64,000 bases of DNA from Micromonospora sp. WMMD961 (GTDB lineage Bacteria; Actinomycetota; Actinomycetes; Mycobacteriales; Micromonosporaceae), in contig NZ_JARUBJ010000002.1 in assembly GCF_029626145.1 (NCBI RefSeq), forward strand, positions 1,146,501 to 1,210,500, in the 5' to 3' direction. Position 1 is the first letter of the stretch, and each line of letters begins with the position of its first letter. A program made the position numbers and the translations under genes. Of this stretch, positions 51,998 to 59,952 are shown in pieces. The notes below the pieces were generated by a model. The model was given only the letters and a program-made list of their open reading frames with translations, had not been told where the DNA came from and did no database searches.

Positions 51998-52954
51998 GTG
52001 ACCCTTCCCGCTGGTTGGACAACGCGCCGGCCCACGCTCGCCGACGTGCCCGCGATCCTCGCGGTGGTGCACGCCGCCGACACCTTCGCCATCGGCCATC
52101 CCGACTTCGACGCGGAGGACGTCGCGGCGTCGCTCACCGCCCCCTACTTCGACCCGACCCGGGACTCCTGGTTGGCGGTCGACCCGGAGGGCGACGTGGT
52201 CGGCTGGGCGACGGTGGACAACCCCACCGGCGTTGGCCGGGAGTTCGTGGAGATCTACGTCGACCCGGTACGCGCCGCGACCGTCCGGGCGCCGCTGTTG
52301 GCCCGACAACTGGACCGGGTCGCCGAGCGCGCCGCCGAGCGGGAGCTGCCGGCGCTCACCGTCCGCTGTGCGGTCTTCGCGCCGGAACGTGACTGGGAAC
52401 GGAACCTGCGCGAGTTCGGGTTCACCCTGGTCAAGAGGTACGTCCGGATGAGCGGGCCGCTGACCGGCCGGCCCGAACAGCCTGCGCCGCCACCCGGTGT
52501 GACGGTACGGCCGGTACGGCCCGACGACGAGGCCGACCTGCGGGAGTTCCACCGGATCTCCCAGACCGCCTTCGCCGACACCGCCGACCACGAGCCGGTG
52601 TCGTACGAGCGGTGGCGGGCCAGGGTCGGTGACCTGAACGCCTGGGACGAGTGGTTCGTCGCCGAGGTGGACGGGGTGCCGGTCGGCGCGTTGCAGTCCT
52701 CGGACCAGGCGCTCGACCAGCAGCAGGGCTGGGTGAAGAGTTTGTCGGTGCTGTCCGCGTACCGTCGCAGGGGTGTGGGTGCGGCGCTGCTGCGCGGCGC
52801 CTTCGCCCGCTACGCCGAGAAGGGCCGGCAGTCCGTCGGCCTGGGCGTGGACCTCACCAACCCGACCGCCCCGCTCTCGCTGTACGAGTCGGTGGGCCTG
52901 CGGGAAACCCTGTGGACCGACATGTACGAGCTTTCCGTCCCCGCCGTTGTGTGA
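51998..52954 (+). CDS. GNAT acetyltransferase, tandem domains
   Basis: A 318-residue protein with two GNAT folds. The first (about 5-145) has a degenerate acetyl-CoA site. The second (about 167-318) has the pyrophosphate loop RRRGVGAALL and LYESVGLRET, so it is likely the active one. Substrate unknown. CAGGAT eight bases before GTG 51998 suggests a leaderless transcript. Confidence 0.85.
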   Translation: MTLPAGWTTRRPTLADVPAILAVVHAADTFAIGHPDFDAEDVAASLTAPYFDPTRDSWLAVDPEGDVVGWATVDNPTGVGREFVEIYVDPVRAATVRAPLLARQLDRVAERAAERELPALTVRCAVFAPERDWERNLREFGFTLVKRYVRMSGPLTGRPEQPAPPPGVTVRPVRPDDEADLREFHRISQTAFADTADHEPVSYERWRARVGDLNAWDEWFVAEVDGVPVGALQSSDQALDQQQGWVKSLSVLSAYRRRGVGAALLRGAFARYAEKGRQSVGLGVDLTNPTAPLSLYESVGLRETLWTDMYELSVPAVV

Positions 52955-52963
52955 TTGACGACC

Positions 52964-52981
52964 CCGGTCGGGCCCGACCGG
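52964..52981. terminator. Bidirectional terminator between convergent genes
   Basis: CCGGTCGGGCCCGACCGG is an 18-bp perfect palindrome between the GNAT and cyclotransferase-like genes. Confidence 0.6.
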
Positions 52982-53029
52982 CGACCCGGTCGACAGCGGT
53001 AGCAGACTGGGGGCGTGCGATACGCGCTG

Positions 53030-53485
53030 CTACGCCGACGCGGTGCCGGTGGGGCGGGACCTCAGCTCGGTGACGTAGTCGTCCGGGGCGCCCGCCTTCT
53101 CGGCGGCGTTCGCGATCTCGGACAGATACCACCCCGTCGGCAGGCCACCCTCGTACCCGTTGAAGACGTAGATCCACGCGGTCACGTCGCCGTCGAGGGT
53201 GGAGACGCGGACGTGCAGCTTGCGGTACGTGCCGGCGGCCACCCCCTCGAGTTCGTCGAGCTGACCCGCGTCGTACGGGTGGATGTCGTAGAGCGCCACG
53301 AAGACCCGGTCACCGGGAGATTCGACCAGGGTGCTCACCGCGCCCTCCCAGCCGATCACGTCCGCCCCGGCGAAGGTCAGCCGCCAGCCCTCCAGCCAGC
53401 CGGTGCCCACCATCGGGGAATGCGGACAGTAGGCCCGCATCCGGGCGGGGTCGAGATTTGAGCCGTAGGCGGCGTGATGACGCAC
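53030..53485 (-). CDS. Gamma-glutamylcyclotransferase-like protein
   Basis: A 151-residue protein with the GGCT-fold start AAYGSNLDPARMRAYCP and GWRLTFAG, then DIHPYDAGQLDELEG with an acidic residue at the catalytic position. Family members act on gamma-glutamyl peptides or amines; the substrate is not clear. GTG 53485 lies seven bases past TATCGT (53493-53498), so it is leaderless. It is divergent from the LpdA-like gene. Confidence 0.82.
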   Translation of the reverse strand: MRHHAAYGSNLDPARMRAYCPHSPMVGTGWLEGWRLTFAGADVIGWEGAVSTLVESPGDRVFVALYDIHPYDAGQLDELEGVAAGTYRKLHVRVSTLDGDVTAWIYVFNGYEGGLPTGWYLSEIANAAEKAGAPDDYVTELRSRPTGTASA

Positions 53486-53591
53486 GGCGATGACGATAGC
53501 CCGGCGGACGGGTGGGGGAGAATAAGACTGTGCGTGTCGAATGCGCTCAGGAGAAGAAAGTCTCTGTGAGCATGGACGAAGGGCGAACGCT

Positions 53592-54995
53592 GTGAGCCGG
53601 ATCGTGATCATCGGTGGGGGGCCGGCCGGGTACGAGGCGGCCCTGGTCGCCGCCCAGCTGGACGCCGATGTCACGGTGGTGGAGGCGGACGGCGCCGGTG
53701 GGGCCTGTGTGCTCTCCGACTGCGTGCCGTCGAAGACCTTCATCGCCAGCTCGGGGGTGGTCACCGGCTACCGCGACACCGAGGAGTTCGGGGTGCACTC
53801 GGACGGCCTGGAGGCGGTCACCGTCGACGCCCGGGCGGTGCACGAGCGGGTGAAGCGTCTGGCATTGGCGCAGTCCGCGGACATCCACGCCAAGCTGCTG
53901 AAGGCGGGTGTCACCTTCGTGGCCGGCACCGCCCGGCTCGGCGAGGACTCCCTCGGGCACACCCACCGGGTCGTCGTCACCCCCGCCGACGGGGGAGAGG
54001 AATACTCGATCGCCGCCTCGACCGTGCTGGTCGCGACCGGTTCGACACCCCGCCAGCTGCCCACCGCCGTGCCGGACGGTGAGCGCATCCTGACCTGGCG
54101 CCAGGTGTACGACCTGCCGGAGCTGCCCGAGCACCTGATCGTGGTCGGCTCGGGTGTGACCGGTGCGGAGTTCGCCAGCGCGTACCTGGCGATGGGGGTC
54201 GAGGTCACCCTGGTCTCCAGCCGGGACCGGGTGATGCCGCACGAGGACGCCGACGCCGCGTCCGCCATCGAGCGGGTGTTCCGCAACCGGGGCATGGAGA
54301 TCCTGAACAACTCCCGGGCCGACTCGGTCCGGCGTACCGCCGACGGCGTCGAGGTGGAGCTCTCCGACGGCCGGAAGGTGACCGGCTCACACGCGTTGAT
54401 CACGGTCGGCTCGATTCCGAACACCGCCGACCTGGGCCTGGTCGAGTACGGGGTGGAGCTGGGCCGGGGCGGCTACGTGACCGTCGACCGGGCCTCCCGG
54501 ACCAACGTGCCCGGCATCTACGCCGCCGGTGACTGCACGGGCGTGCTGCTGCTGGCCAGTGTCGCCGCCATGCAGGGCCGGATCGCCATGTGGCACGCCC
54601 TCGGCGAGGCGGTCCGTCCGCTGCGGTTGCGTACCGTGGCGGCGAACGTCTTCACCGACCCGGAGCTGGCCACCGTGGGTGTCTCGCAGGACGAGGTGGA
54701 CGCGGGCAAGGTGCCGGCCCGCCAGGTGATGTTGCCGCTGTCCGGGAACGCCCGGGCGAAGATGGACGACCTCGCGGACGGCTTCGTGAAGCTCTTCTGC
54801 CGGCCGGCCAGCGGTCAGGTGATCGGCGGTGTGGTGGTCGCCCCGAAGGCCAGCGAGCTGATCCTGCCGATCACCATGGCGGTGGAGAACAACCTGACGG
54901 TCAACGAGTTGGCCCAGACCATCACCATCTACCCGAGTCTGTCCGGCTCGATCACCGAAGCGGCCCGCCAGCTCATGCTCCACGAGCTGGAGTAA
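53592..54995 (+). CDS. lpdA: LpdA-like NAD(P)H-quinone dehydrogenase
   Basis: A 467-residue flavoprotein disulfide reductase fold. FAD site IIGGGPAGYEAALVAAQL, redox-type pair C-VLSD-C before VPSKTFIAS, NAD site VVGSGVTGAEFASAYLAMG, FAD site GIYAAGDCTG and dimer interface FTDPELATVGVS are visible. The C-terminal His-Glu dyad of true lipoamide dehydrogenases is missing (IYPSLSGSITEA). This fits M. tuberculosis LpdA (Rv3303c), a quinone reductase. GTG 53592 starts the Rossmann fold directly. Confidence 0.88.
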   Translation: MSRIVIIGGGPAGYEAALVAAQLDADVTVVEADGAGGACVLSDCVPSKTFIASSGVVTGYRDTEEFGVHSDGLEAVTVDARAVHERVKRLALAQSADIHAKLLKAGVTFVAGTARLGEDSLGHTHRVVVTPADGGEEYSIAASTVLVATGSTPRQLPTAVPDGERILTWRQVYDLPELPEHLIVVGSGVTGAEFASAYLAMGVEVTLVSSRDRVMPHEDADAASAIERVFRNRGMEILNNSRADSVRRTADGVEVELSDGRKVTGSHALITVGSIPNTADLGLVEYGVELGRGGYVTVDRASRTNVPGIYAAGDCTGVLLLASVAAMQGRIAMWHALGEAVRPLRLRTVAANVFTDPELATVGVSQDEVDAGKVPARQVMLPLSGNARAKMDDLADGFVKLFCRPASGQVIGGVVVAPKASELILPITMAVENNLTVNELAQTITIYPSLSGSITEAARQLMLHELE

Positions 54996-55012
54996 CCCGC
55001 CCCCAGATCGTT

Positions 55013-55087
55013 GTCGATCATGGAGTTGTGGTGGGGGGTTCACACCGTTGCGCCCCTTTTGCGGGGCACCACAACTCCATGATCGAC
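55013..55087. repeat. 75-nt palindromic repeat, family R1, copy B
   Basis: Perfect 21-nt arms (55013-55033, 55067-55087) around a 33-nt loop that itself contains CGCCCC/GGGGC. It lies 18 bases after the lpdA stop, so it may double as a terminator. Confidence 0.9.
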
Positions 55088-55207
55088 CCCGTTGGCCCGG
55101 CACGGGTTGAGGTCGTCGTTGACTTCCAGGTGACCGATCACGGTGAGCAGCGCCGCCACGGCGATCCCACCGAGGGCCAGCACGCCGGTGTTCCGGGTTC
55201 CAGGCAT
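55040..55207 (-). CDS. Possible 55-residue membrane peptide ending in an R1 repeat
   Basis: ATG 55207 opens MPGTRNTGVLALGGIAVAAL and continues LLTVIGHLEV, a plausible single transmembrane helix (8-25), then NDDLNPCRANG. The last ~15 codons (VDHGVVVPRKRG...) are read through the R1 repeat. AAGGG sits directly before the ATG. It could be a real small protein whose end was replaced by the repeat, or chance. Confidence 0.35.
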   Translation of the reverse strand: MPGTRNTGVLALGGIAVAALLTVIGHLEVNDDLNPCRANGVDHGVVVPRKRGATV

Positions 55208-55360
55208 CCCTTAGCCTGTCGCCGACAGCACCCGAACCGAATCCGGGACGCCCACCGAATTCGGACCCCGGGAACACCCCTAGTCAGTCGGACGAGCTAC
55301 GCCTCTGCTCGGTCACGCCACGTTCAGACAGCTTCTCGAAGTGGATCGAAGGAGAAGATC

Positions 55361-55522
55361 ATGCGGATCTCCGTGGCGCCAGCGGATCCGGGTCACAGCT
55401 CCTTCATGTGGTGGAAAAGAGTGCCCTTGAGCCGGTCGAGCAGCTTGTACCCGGAACGCCGGGTGACACTCAGTCGATCGGGATGTTCGCGCCGGCGGCG
55501 GCGCGGGCGTGGCGGGCGCTGA
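55361..55522 (+). CDS. Possible 53-residue Arg-rich small protein
   Basis: ATG 55361 has a strong ribosome-binding site (GAAGGAGA six bases upstream) and opens MRISVAPADPGHSSFMWWKR. The C-terminus is Arg/Ser-rich and overlaps the convergent DedA gene, so the reading may be an artefact of high GC. No homology claimed. Confidence 0.25.
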   Translation: MRISVAPADPGHSSFMWWKRVPLSRSSSLYPERRVTLSRSGCSRRRRRGRGGR

Positions 55523-56099
55523 CCAGGGTCATCGCCCATCCGGCTGCGGCGAAGCCGACGGCTGCGGCGGTGGCGATGATGGCCAGGCGCCACGCCGACT
55601 CGGTGAGCGCGGTGCCGCCGAGATGCCCGACCAGCGCGCCGTAGGTGGCCCAACCCAGCGCGGCCACCGCCTCGTAGAGCACGAACAGCCGGTACGGGTA
55701 GCGGCTGCGACCGGCCGAGAAGCAGGCTGCCATTCGTCCGCCGGGGACGAACCGGCAGAGCAGGATGACCATCGGCCCGGGTTGCCGGAGCCCCTGGGTG
55801 ACTCGGCTGGCGACCCGGCGGGCCCGGCTCAGCTCGGCGTGCCGGGGTGGGCGGCGGTCGGGTGCGCTGCGCCCGAGCAGGTAGCAGGCCAGGTCGCCGG
55901 CGAACACGCCGAGCGCGCCGACGGCGATGGTGGCCGGCAGGCTGAGCCCGCCGTAGATGGTGAGCGCACCGCTGGTGATCATGACGATCTGGGTGGGGAT
56001 CACCGGAACGAAGGCGTCCGCGATCAGCAGGGCGGCCAGCACGAGGTACGCCCACGTCGGCGATGCGACGTCAGTCAGTAGTTCGGGCACGCCTGCCAC
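55470..56099 (-). CDS. DedA family membrane protein
   Basis: A 209-residue DedA/VTT-domain protein with about five membrane segments. GVFAGDLACYLLGR and the Arg-containing FVPGGRMAACFSAG (family F-x-P-x-x-R-x-x-x-x-x-x-G-x-x-x-M-like region) are visible. DedA proteins are implicated in lipid-carrier flipping and membrane homeostasis; the substrate here is unknown. It is divergent from the ThrRS locus. Confidence 0.85.
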   Translation of the reverse strand: MAGVPELLTDVASPTWAYLVLAALLIADAFVPVIPTQIVMITSGALTIYGGLSLPATIAVGALGVFAGDLACYLLGRSAPDRRPPRHAELSRARRVASRVTQGLRQPGPMVILLCRFVPGGRMAACFSAGRSRYPYRLFVLYEAVAALGWATYGALVGHLGGTALTESAWRLAIIATAAAVGFAAAGWAMTLVSARHARAAAGANIPID

Positions 56100-56453
56100 C
56101 TCGCCGGATGCGGCCGATTGGGTGTCTTGAGCCTGACGGCGTGTCCGGCGTCACCGTGGACAACCCCGGCCCGTCGTGACGGTCGACACGGCCGGGCCAC
56201 CCGGTTTCAACGAGGCGAACCGGCCTCGGGTGACGGTTCCGGTGGCCGTCCCACCCCGGCCGGAGCGGTCGGCGGATCGGCGATCGTCGGCGTACCGTTG
56301 TCGGCGCGGCCACGCCCGTCGGGTCCCCCGTTCCTGACGAATTCGGGCCGCCAGGGCCGCCGGCGGGTCCCGCGCCGGCGGCCCGCCCCCGTCCACGCTC
56401 CGACCGCCGTAATCCAGGTGCGTCCTCGATCGCTCGACGGGTAGCGTCGCCGT
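56100..56453. other. Intergenic region upstream of the ThrRS leader
   Basis: 354 bases without a convincing gene. It contains a strong hairpin, GCCGCCGGCG-N7-CGCCGGCGGC (56356-56382), and the leader promoter near its right end. Open frames here are unsupported. Confidence 0.6.
56442..56447 (+). promoter_or_regulatory. -10 box of the ThrRS leader transcript
   Basis: TAGCGT lies six bases before the leader ATG 56454, the same geometry as the other leaderless starts in this window. The -35 region is weak. Confidence 0.55.
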
Positions 56454-56510
56454 ATGCGCAGTGCGGTAGTGGTGACCACGACGCCGGGTGTCCCCGGCGC
56501 GCCGCTCTGA
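56454..56510 (+). CDS. Threonine-rich leader peptide of the ThrRS gene
   Basis: An 18-codon frame, MRSAVVVTTTPGVPGAPL, with three consecutive Thr codons (ACC ACG ACG, 56475-56483), ends 103 bases before a threonyl-tRNA synthetase gene. The Thr codons abut the 5' arm of a hairpin. Regulatory codons matching the downstream enzyme, a promoter directly upstream and competing stems are the hallmarks of ribosome-mediated attenuation. The peptide itself need have no function. Confidence 0.7.
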   Translation: MRSAVVVTTTPGVPGAPL

Positions 56511-56557
56511 CGTAACCACCGTCGACCAGGCCCCGGGGCGATCCGCCCCCGAGGGCC
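56482..56557 (+). promoter_or_regulatory. Putative attenuator: alternative hairpins before ThrRS
   Basis: Stem 1 is CGCCGGG-TGTC-CCCGGCG (56482-56499), inside the leader frame. Stem 2 spans 56529-56557, with GGCCC/GGGCC outside and CGGGGCG/CGCCCCCG inside. CCCCGG of stem 1 (56492-56497) can instead pair with CCGGGG of stem 2 (56533-56538), so the two stems are mutually exclusive with an antiterminator form. A ribosome stalled at the Thr codons would block stem 1. Confidence 0.55.
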
Positions 56558-56613
56558 GCGCGGCGTTCGGTGTCCAGGTCGCCTCCGGGTCGTACCCGAT
56601 CCAGGAGCCCGAC

Positions 56614-57831
56614 ATGATCGACCACCGTAGGCTCGGCCGTGAGCTGGACCTCTTCGTCTCCGATCCGCTGGCCGGCGCCGGTCTGCCGATCTGGCTGCCC
56701 GCCGGTGCCGCCGCCCGGCACGCCGTCGAGGAGTACGTCCGGGAGTTGGAACGTCGCTCCGGCCACCAGCACGTCTACTCGCCGCCGCTGGGCAAGCGCG
56801 AACTCTTCGAACTCTCCGGGCATCTCGGCTACTTCGCCGACGACATGTTCCCGCCGATGCGGTTGAGCGCCGACGACGAGTTCGTGCTCCGGCCGGCGCT
56901 CTGCCCGCACCACGCGTTGGTGTTCCGGGCCCGTGGCCGCTCCTACCGGGAGCTGCCACTGCGGGTCGCGGAGCTGGGCGGGATGTACCGCTCGGAGCGT
57001 TCCGGGGTGCTCGGTGGGCTGTCCCGGGTGCGCGCCATCTCGCTCAACGACGCGCACACCTTCTGCGCGCCCGAGCAGGTGGGTGGCGAGGTCGCCGAGA
57101 TCCTCGGGCTGATCCGCGAAGCGCACGCCGCGCTGGGCGTACGCCCAGCCGGGTTCCGGCTGTCGCTGCGCGGGCCGGGCGAGAAGTACGTCGGCGACGA
57201 CGCCCAGTGGGCCCGTGCGGAGGATCTGCTCCGCGCCGCGCTGGCCGGGATGGCGTACGTCGAGGCGCCCGGTGAGGCCGCGTTCTACGGGCCGAAGATC
57301 GACATTCAGATCGTCGACGCGGCCGGCCGGGAGTCGACCATCTCCACCATCCAACTCGACTTCGACAAACCTGAGCGGTTCGACCTGTCGTACACCGACT
57401 CGGACGGCAGCCGGCGTCGCCCGGTGATGGTGCACCGTAGCCTGGTCGGCAGCATGGAGCGGTTGTTCGCGTACCTCATCGAGGTGCACGAGGGCGCCTT
57501 CCCCGCCTGGTACGCGCCCGTCCAGTTGGTGCTGCTGCCGGTCGACGCGGGCCAGGTCGACGCGGCCACCGACCTGGCCCGTCAGGCCGTCGACGCCGGT
57601 CTGCGGGTCGAGGTCGACGTCGCCGGCTCGCTGGGCGCCCGGGTCCGGGACGCGACCCGCCGCCGCGTCCCGTACCTCGGGGTGTTGGGTGCCCGCGAGG
57701 CGGCTGACGGCCGCCTCGCGCTGCGTCTGCGCGACGGCCGGGCCCTGGACCCGATGCCCGCCGCCGCCGCGCTCAGCTTGATCGGTCGGCAGGTTGCCGC
57801 CCGCGCGACCGACCTGCTGCCGCCGGACTGA
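56614..57831 (+). CDS. Auxiliary threonyl-tRNA synthetase lacking TGS and editing domains
   Basis: A 405-residue class II synthetase consisting of the catalytic core and anticodon domain only; the usual ThrRS is about 640-690 residues. Zn ligands are kept: Cys in RPALCPHHALVF, His in LNDAHTFC, His in VMVHRSLVGSMERL. Motif 2 is GGMYRSERSGVLGGLSRVR (about 120). ATG 56614 follows CAGGAGC by seven bases. Missing editing domains, intact active site and a Thr-codon leader point to an inducible second ThrRS, plausibly tolerant to ThrRS inhibitors (inference). The housekeeping thrS must lie elsewhere. Confidence 0.88.
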   Translation: MIDHRRLGRELDLFVSDPLAGAGLPIWLPAGAAARHAVEEYVRELERRSGHQHVYSPPLGKRELFELSGHLGYFADDMFPPMRLSADDEFVLRPALCPHHALVFRARGRSYRELPLRVAELGGMYRSERSGVLGGLSRVRAISLNDAHTFCAPEQVGGEVAEILGLIREAHAALGVRPAGFRLSLRGPGEKYVGDDAQWARAEDLLRAALAGMAYVEAPGEAAFYGPKIDIQIVDAAGRESTISTIQLDFDKPERFDLSYTDSDGSRRRPVMVHRSLVGSMERLFAYLIEVHEGAFPAWYAPVQLVLLPVDAGQVDAATDLARQAVDAGLRVEVDVAGSLGARVRDATRRRVPYLGVLGAREAADGRLALRLRDGRALDPMPAAAALSLIGRQVAARATDLLPPD

Positions 57832-57870
57832 CGCGCCCGCCGATCGTCTCGCACGCACGGCCGCCCGACC

Positions 57871-59952
57871 TCAGACCGACGCGGGTTGGGCGGCCGGTTC
57901 CTCGTCGGCCACGGCACCGGTGAACTGGGATCGGTAGAGCCGGTGGTACGCGCCGTGGGCGGCGAGCAACTGTTCGTGGGTGCCCTGCTCGACGATCCGG
58001 CCGTCCTCCATCATCAGGATCAGGTCGGCGTCGCGAATGGTGGAGAGCCGGTGCGCGATGACGAAGCTGGTCCGGTCCGAGCGCAGCGCGGCCATCGCCC
58101 GTTGCAGCAGCACCTCGGTGCGGGTGTCCACCGAGCTGGTGGCCTCGTCGAGGATGAGCAGCGACGGCTCGGCGAGGAACGCCCGGGCGATGGTGATGAG
58201 CTGCTTCTCGCCGGCGCTGACGTTGCTGCCCTCCTCGTCGATGACCGTGTCGTAGCCGTCGGGCAGGCTGCGCACGAACCGGTCCACGAAGGTGGCCCGC
58301 GCCGCCGCGACGATCTCCTCCTCGGTCGCGTCGGGCCGCCCGTAGGCGATGTTGTCGCGGATGGTGCCGCCGAAGAGCCAGGTGTCCTGGAGCACCATGC
58401 CGATCCGGCCGCGCAGGTCGTCGCGGCGCATCGTGGTGATGTCCACCCCGTCCAGGGTGATCCGGCCGGCGTCCAGCTCGTAGAACCGCATGACCAGGTT
58501 GACCAGGGTGGTCTTCCCGGCGCCGGTGGGGCCGACGATCGCCACTGTGTGCCCCGGCTCGGCGACCAGTGACAGGTCGTCGATCAACGGCTTGTCCGGC
58601 TCGTACCGGAACGAGACGTGCTCGAACTCGACCCGGCCGTGCGGGTCGGTGACCCGGGCCGGCTCGACCGGGTCGGGGGTCTGCTCGTCGGCGTCCAGCA
58701 CCGCGAAGACCCGCTCGGCCGACGCCACCCCGGACTGGAGCAGGTTGGCCATCGACGCGAGTTGGGTGAGCGGCTGGGTGAACTGGCGGGAGTACTGGAT
58801 GAACGCCTGCACGTCACCGAGGCTCATCGTCCCGGAGGCGACCCGCAGGCCACCGACCACGGCGATCGCCACGTAGCTCAGGTTCCCGATGAACATCATC
58901 GACGGCATGATGATCCCGGAGATGAACTGCGCGCCGAAGCTGGCCCGGAACAACTCCTCGTTCTTCGCGTGGAACGCGGCCTCCACCTCGCGCTGTCGAC
59001 CGAAGACCTTCACCAGCTCGTGGCCGGTGTACGCCTCCTCGATCTGACCGTTCAACTCGCCGGTGTGCGTCCACTGGGCCACGAACTGCTTCTGCGAGCG
59101 CTTGGCGATGCGCTGGGTGACCAGCACCGACAGCGGCACCGCGACCAGCGCCACCAGGGCCAGCAGCGGTGAGATCCAGAACATCACGCCCAGCACGCCG
59201 ACAACTGTCAGCAGCGAGGTGAGCAACTGGCTGAGGGTCTGCTGGAGGCTGGTGGAGATGTTGTCGATGTCGTTGGTGACCCGGCTGAGCAGCTCGCCTC
59301 GGGGCTGCCGGTCGAAGTAGGGCAGCGGCAGCCGGTTGAGCTTTTCCTCCACCTCGGCGCGCAGCCGCAGCACGGTGCGCTGGACCACCCCGTTGAGCAG
59401 CCACCCCTGCCACCAGGACAGCAGGCTCGCCGCCAGGTAGAGCCCGAGCGCCAACAGCAGCACCCGGCTCAGGGCGTCGAAGTCGATGCCCATCCCGGGC
59501 ACCACGTCCATCCGGGCCAGCATGTCGGCGAAACTGTCGTTGCCGCTGGCCCGGGCTGCGGCGACGGCCTGCTCGGTCGTGGTGCCCGCCTCCAGCCGCC
59601 GACCGATCACCCCGCTGAAGATCAGGTCGGTGGCGTGGCCGAGGATCTTCGGCCCGGCCACGCTGAACCCGACGCTCACCACGGCGAGGGTGATGATCGC
59701 GGCCAGGTGCAGCCGGTGCGGGCGCAGCCGGCCGAGCAGCCGCCGGGCCGACGGCCCGAAGTTCATCGACTTCTCGGCGGGCATCCCGGCACTCATCCAC
59801 GGAGGGCCGCCGCCCGGCCGGCCCGGAGGCAGCCGCTTCGGCGTCTGCGTGTCGCCGCCGGCCTGCTGCGTGGAGCCTCCCGGCGTCCGCCCGTCGCCGG
59901 CCGGCTTCTGACTGGGTACGGCCGCAGTGCGCGGCTCGTCGTGCTCGCTCAT
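57871..59952 (-). CDS. ABC exporter half-transporter with canonical ATPase site
   Basis: A 693-residue multidrug/lipid exporter subunit. A roughly 80-residue disordered N-terminus precedes six transmembrane segments (about 90-400). The ATPase domain has Walker A GPTGAGKTT, signature VSAGEKQLITIARAFL and Walker B LLILDEATSSVD. ATG 59952 overlaps the upstream ABC gene by four bases. With its partner it should form a heterodimer; the marR gene heading the operon suggests drug or metabolite efflux. Confidence 0.9.
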   Translation of the reverse strand: MSEHDEPRTAAVPSQKPAGDGRTPGGSTQQAGGDTQTPKRLPPGRPGGGPPWMSAGMPAEKSMNFGPSARRLLGRLRPHRLHLAAIITLAVVSVGFSVAGPKILGHATDLIFSGVIGRRLEAGTTTEQAVAAARASGNDSFADMLARMDVVPGMGIDFDALSRVLLLALGLYLAASLLSWWQGWLLNGVVQRTVLRLRAEVEEKLNRLPLPYFDRQPRGELLSRVTNDIDNISTSLQQTLSQLLTSLLTVVGVLGVMFWISPLLALVALVAVPLSVLVTQRIAKRSQKQFVAQWTHTGELNGQIEEAYTGHELVKVFGRQREVEAAFHAKNEELFRASFGAQFISGIIMPSMMFIGNLSYVAIAVVGGLRVASGTMSLGDVQAFIQYSRQFTQPLTQLASMANLLQSGVASAERVFAVLDADEQTPDPVEPARVTDPHGRVEFEHVSFRYEPDKPLIDDLSLVAEPGHTVAIVGPTGAGKTTLVNLVMRFYELDAGRITLDGVDITTMRRDDLRGRIGMVLQDTWLFGGTIRDNIAYGRPDATEEEIVAAARATFVDRFVRSLPDGYDTVIDEEGSNVSAGEKQLITIARAFLAEPSLLILDEATSSVDTRTEVLLQRAMAALRSDRTSFVIAHRLSTIRDADLILMMEDGRIVEQGTHEQLLAAHGAYHRLYRSQFTGAVADEEPAAQPASV

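Larger units (their letters stand above)
54996..55469. other. Intergenic region between lpdA and the DedA gene
   Basis: A 474-base gap holding R1 repeat copy B (55013-55087), a possible minus-strand 55-residue membrane peptide (55040-55207) and a possible plus-strand 53-residue frame (55361-55522). Nothing else clear is seen. Confidence 0.6.

Noticed and set aside
53541..53591. Upstream in-frame start for the LpdA-like gene
   Set aside because: The added residues precede the Rossmann-fold start without family similarity; GTG 53592 gives the expected N-terminus.
56614..57831. Short ThrRS considered as a pseudogene fragment
   Set aside because: Catalytic motifs and zinc ligands are intact, the start has a ribosome-binding site, and a dedicated leader precedes it.
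56071..57858. 595-codon minus-strand frame opposite ThrRS
   Set aside because: The plus strand encodes an intact synthetase core; the minus frame has no family features.
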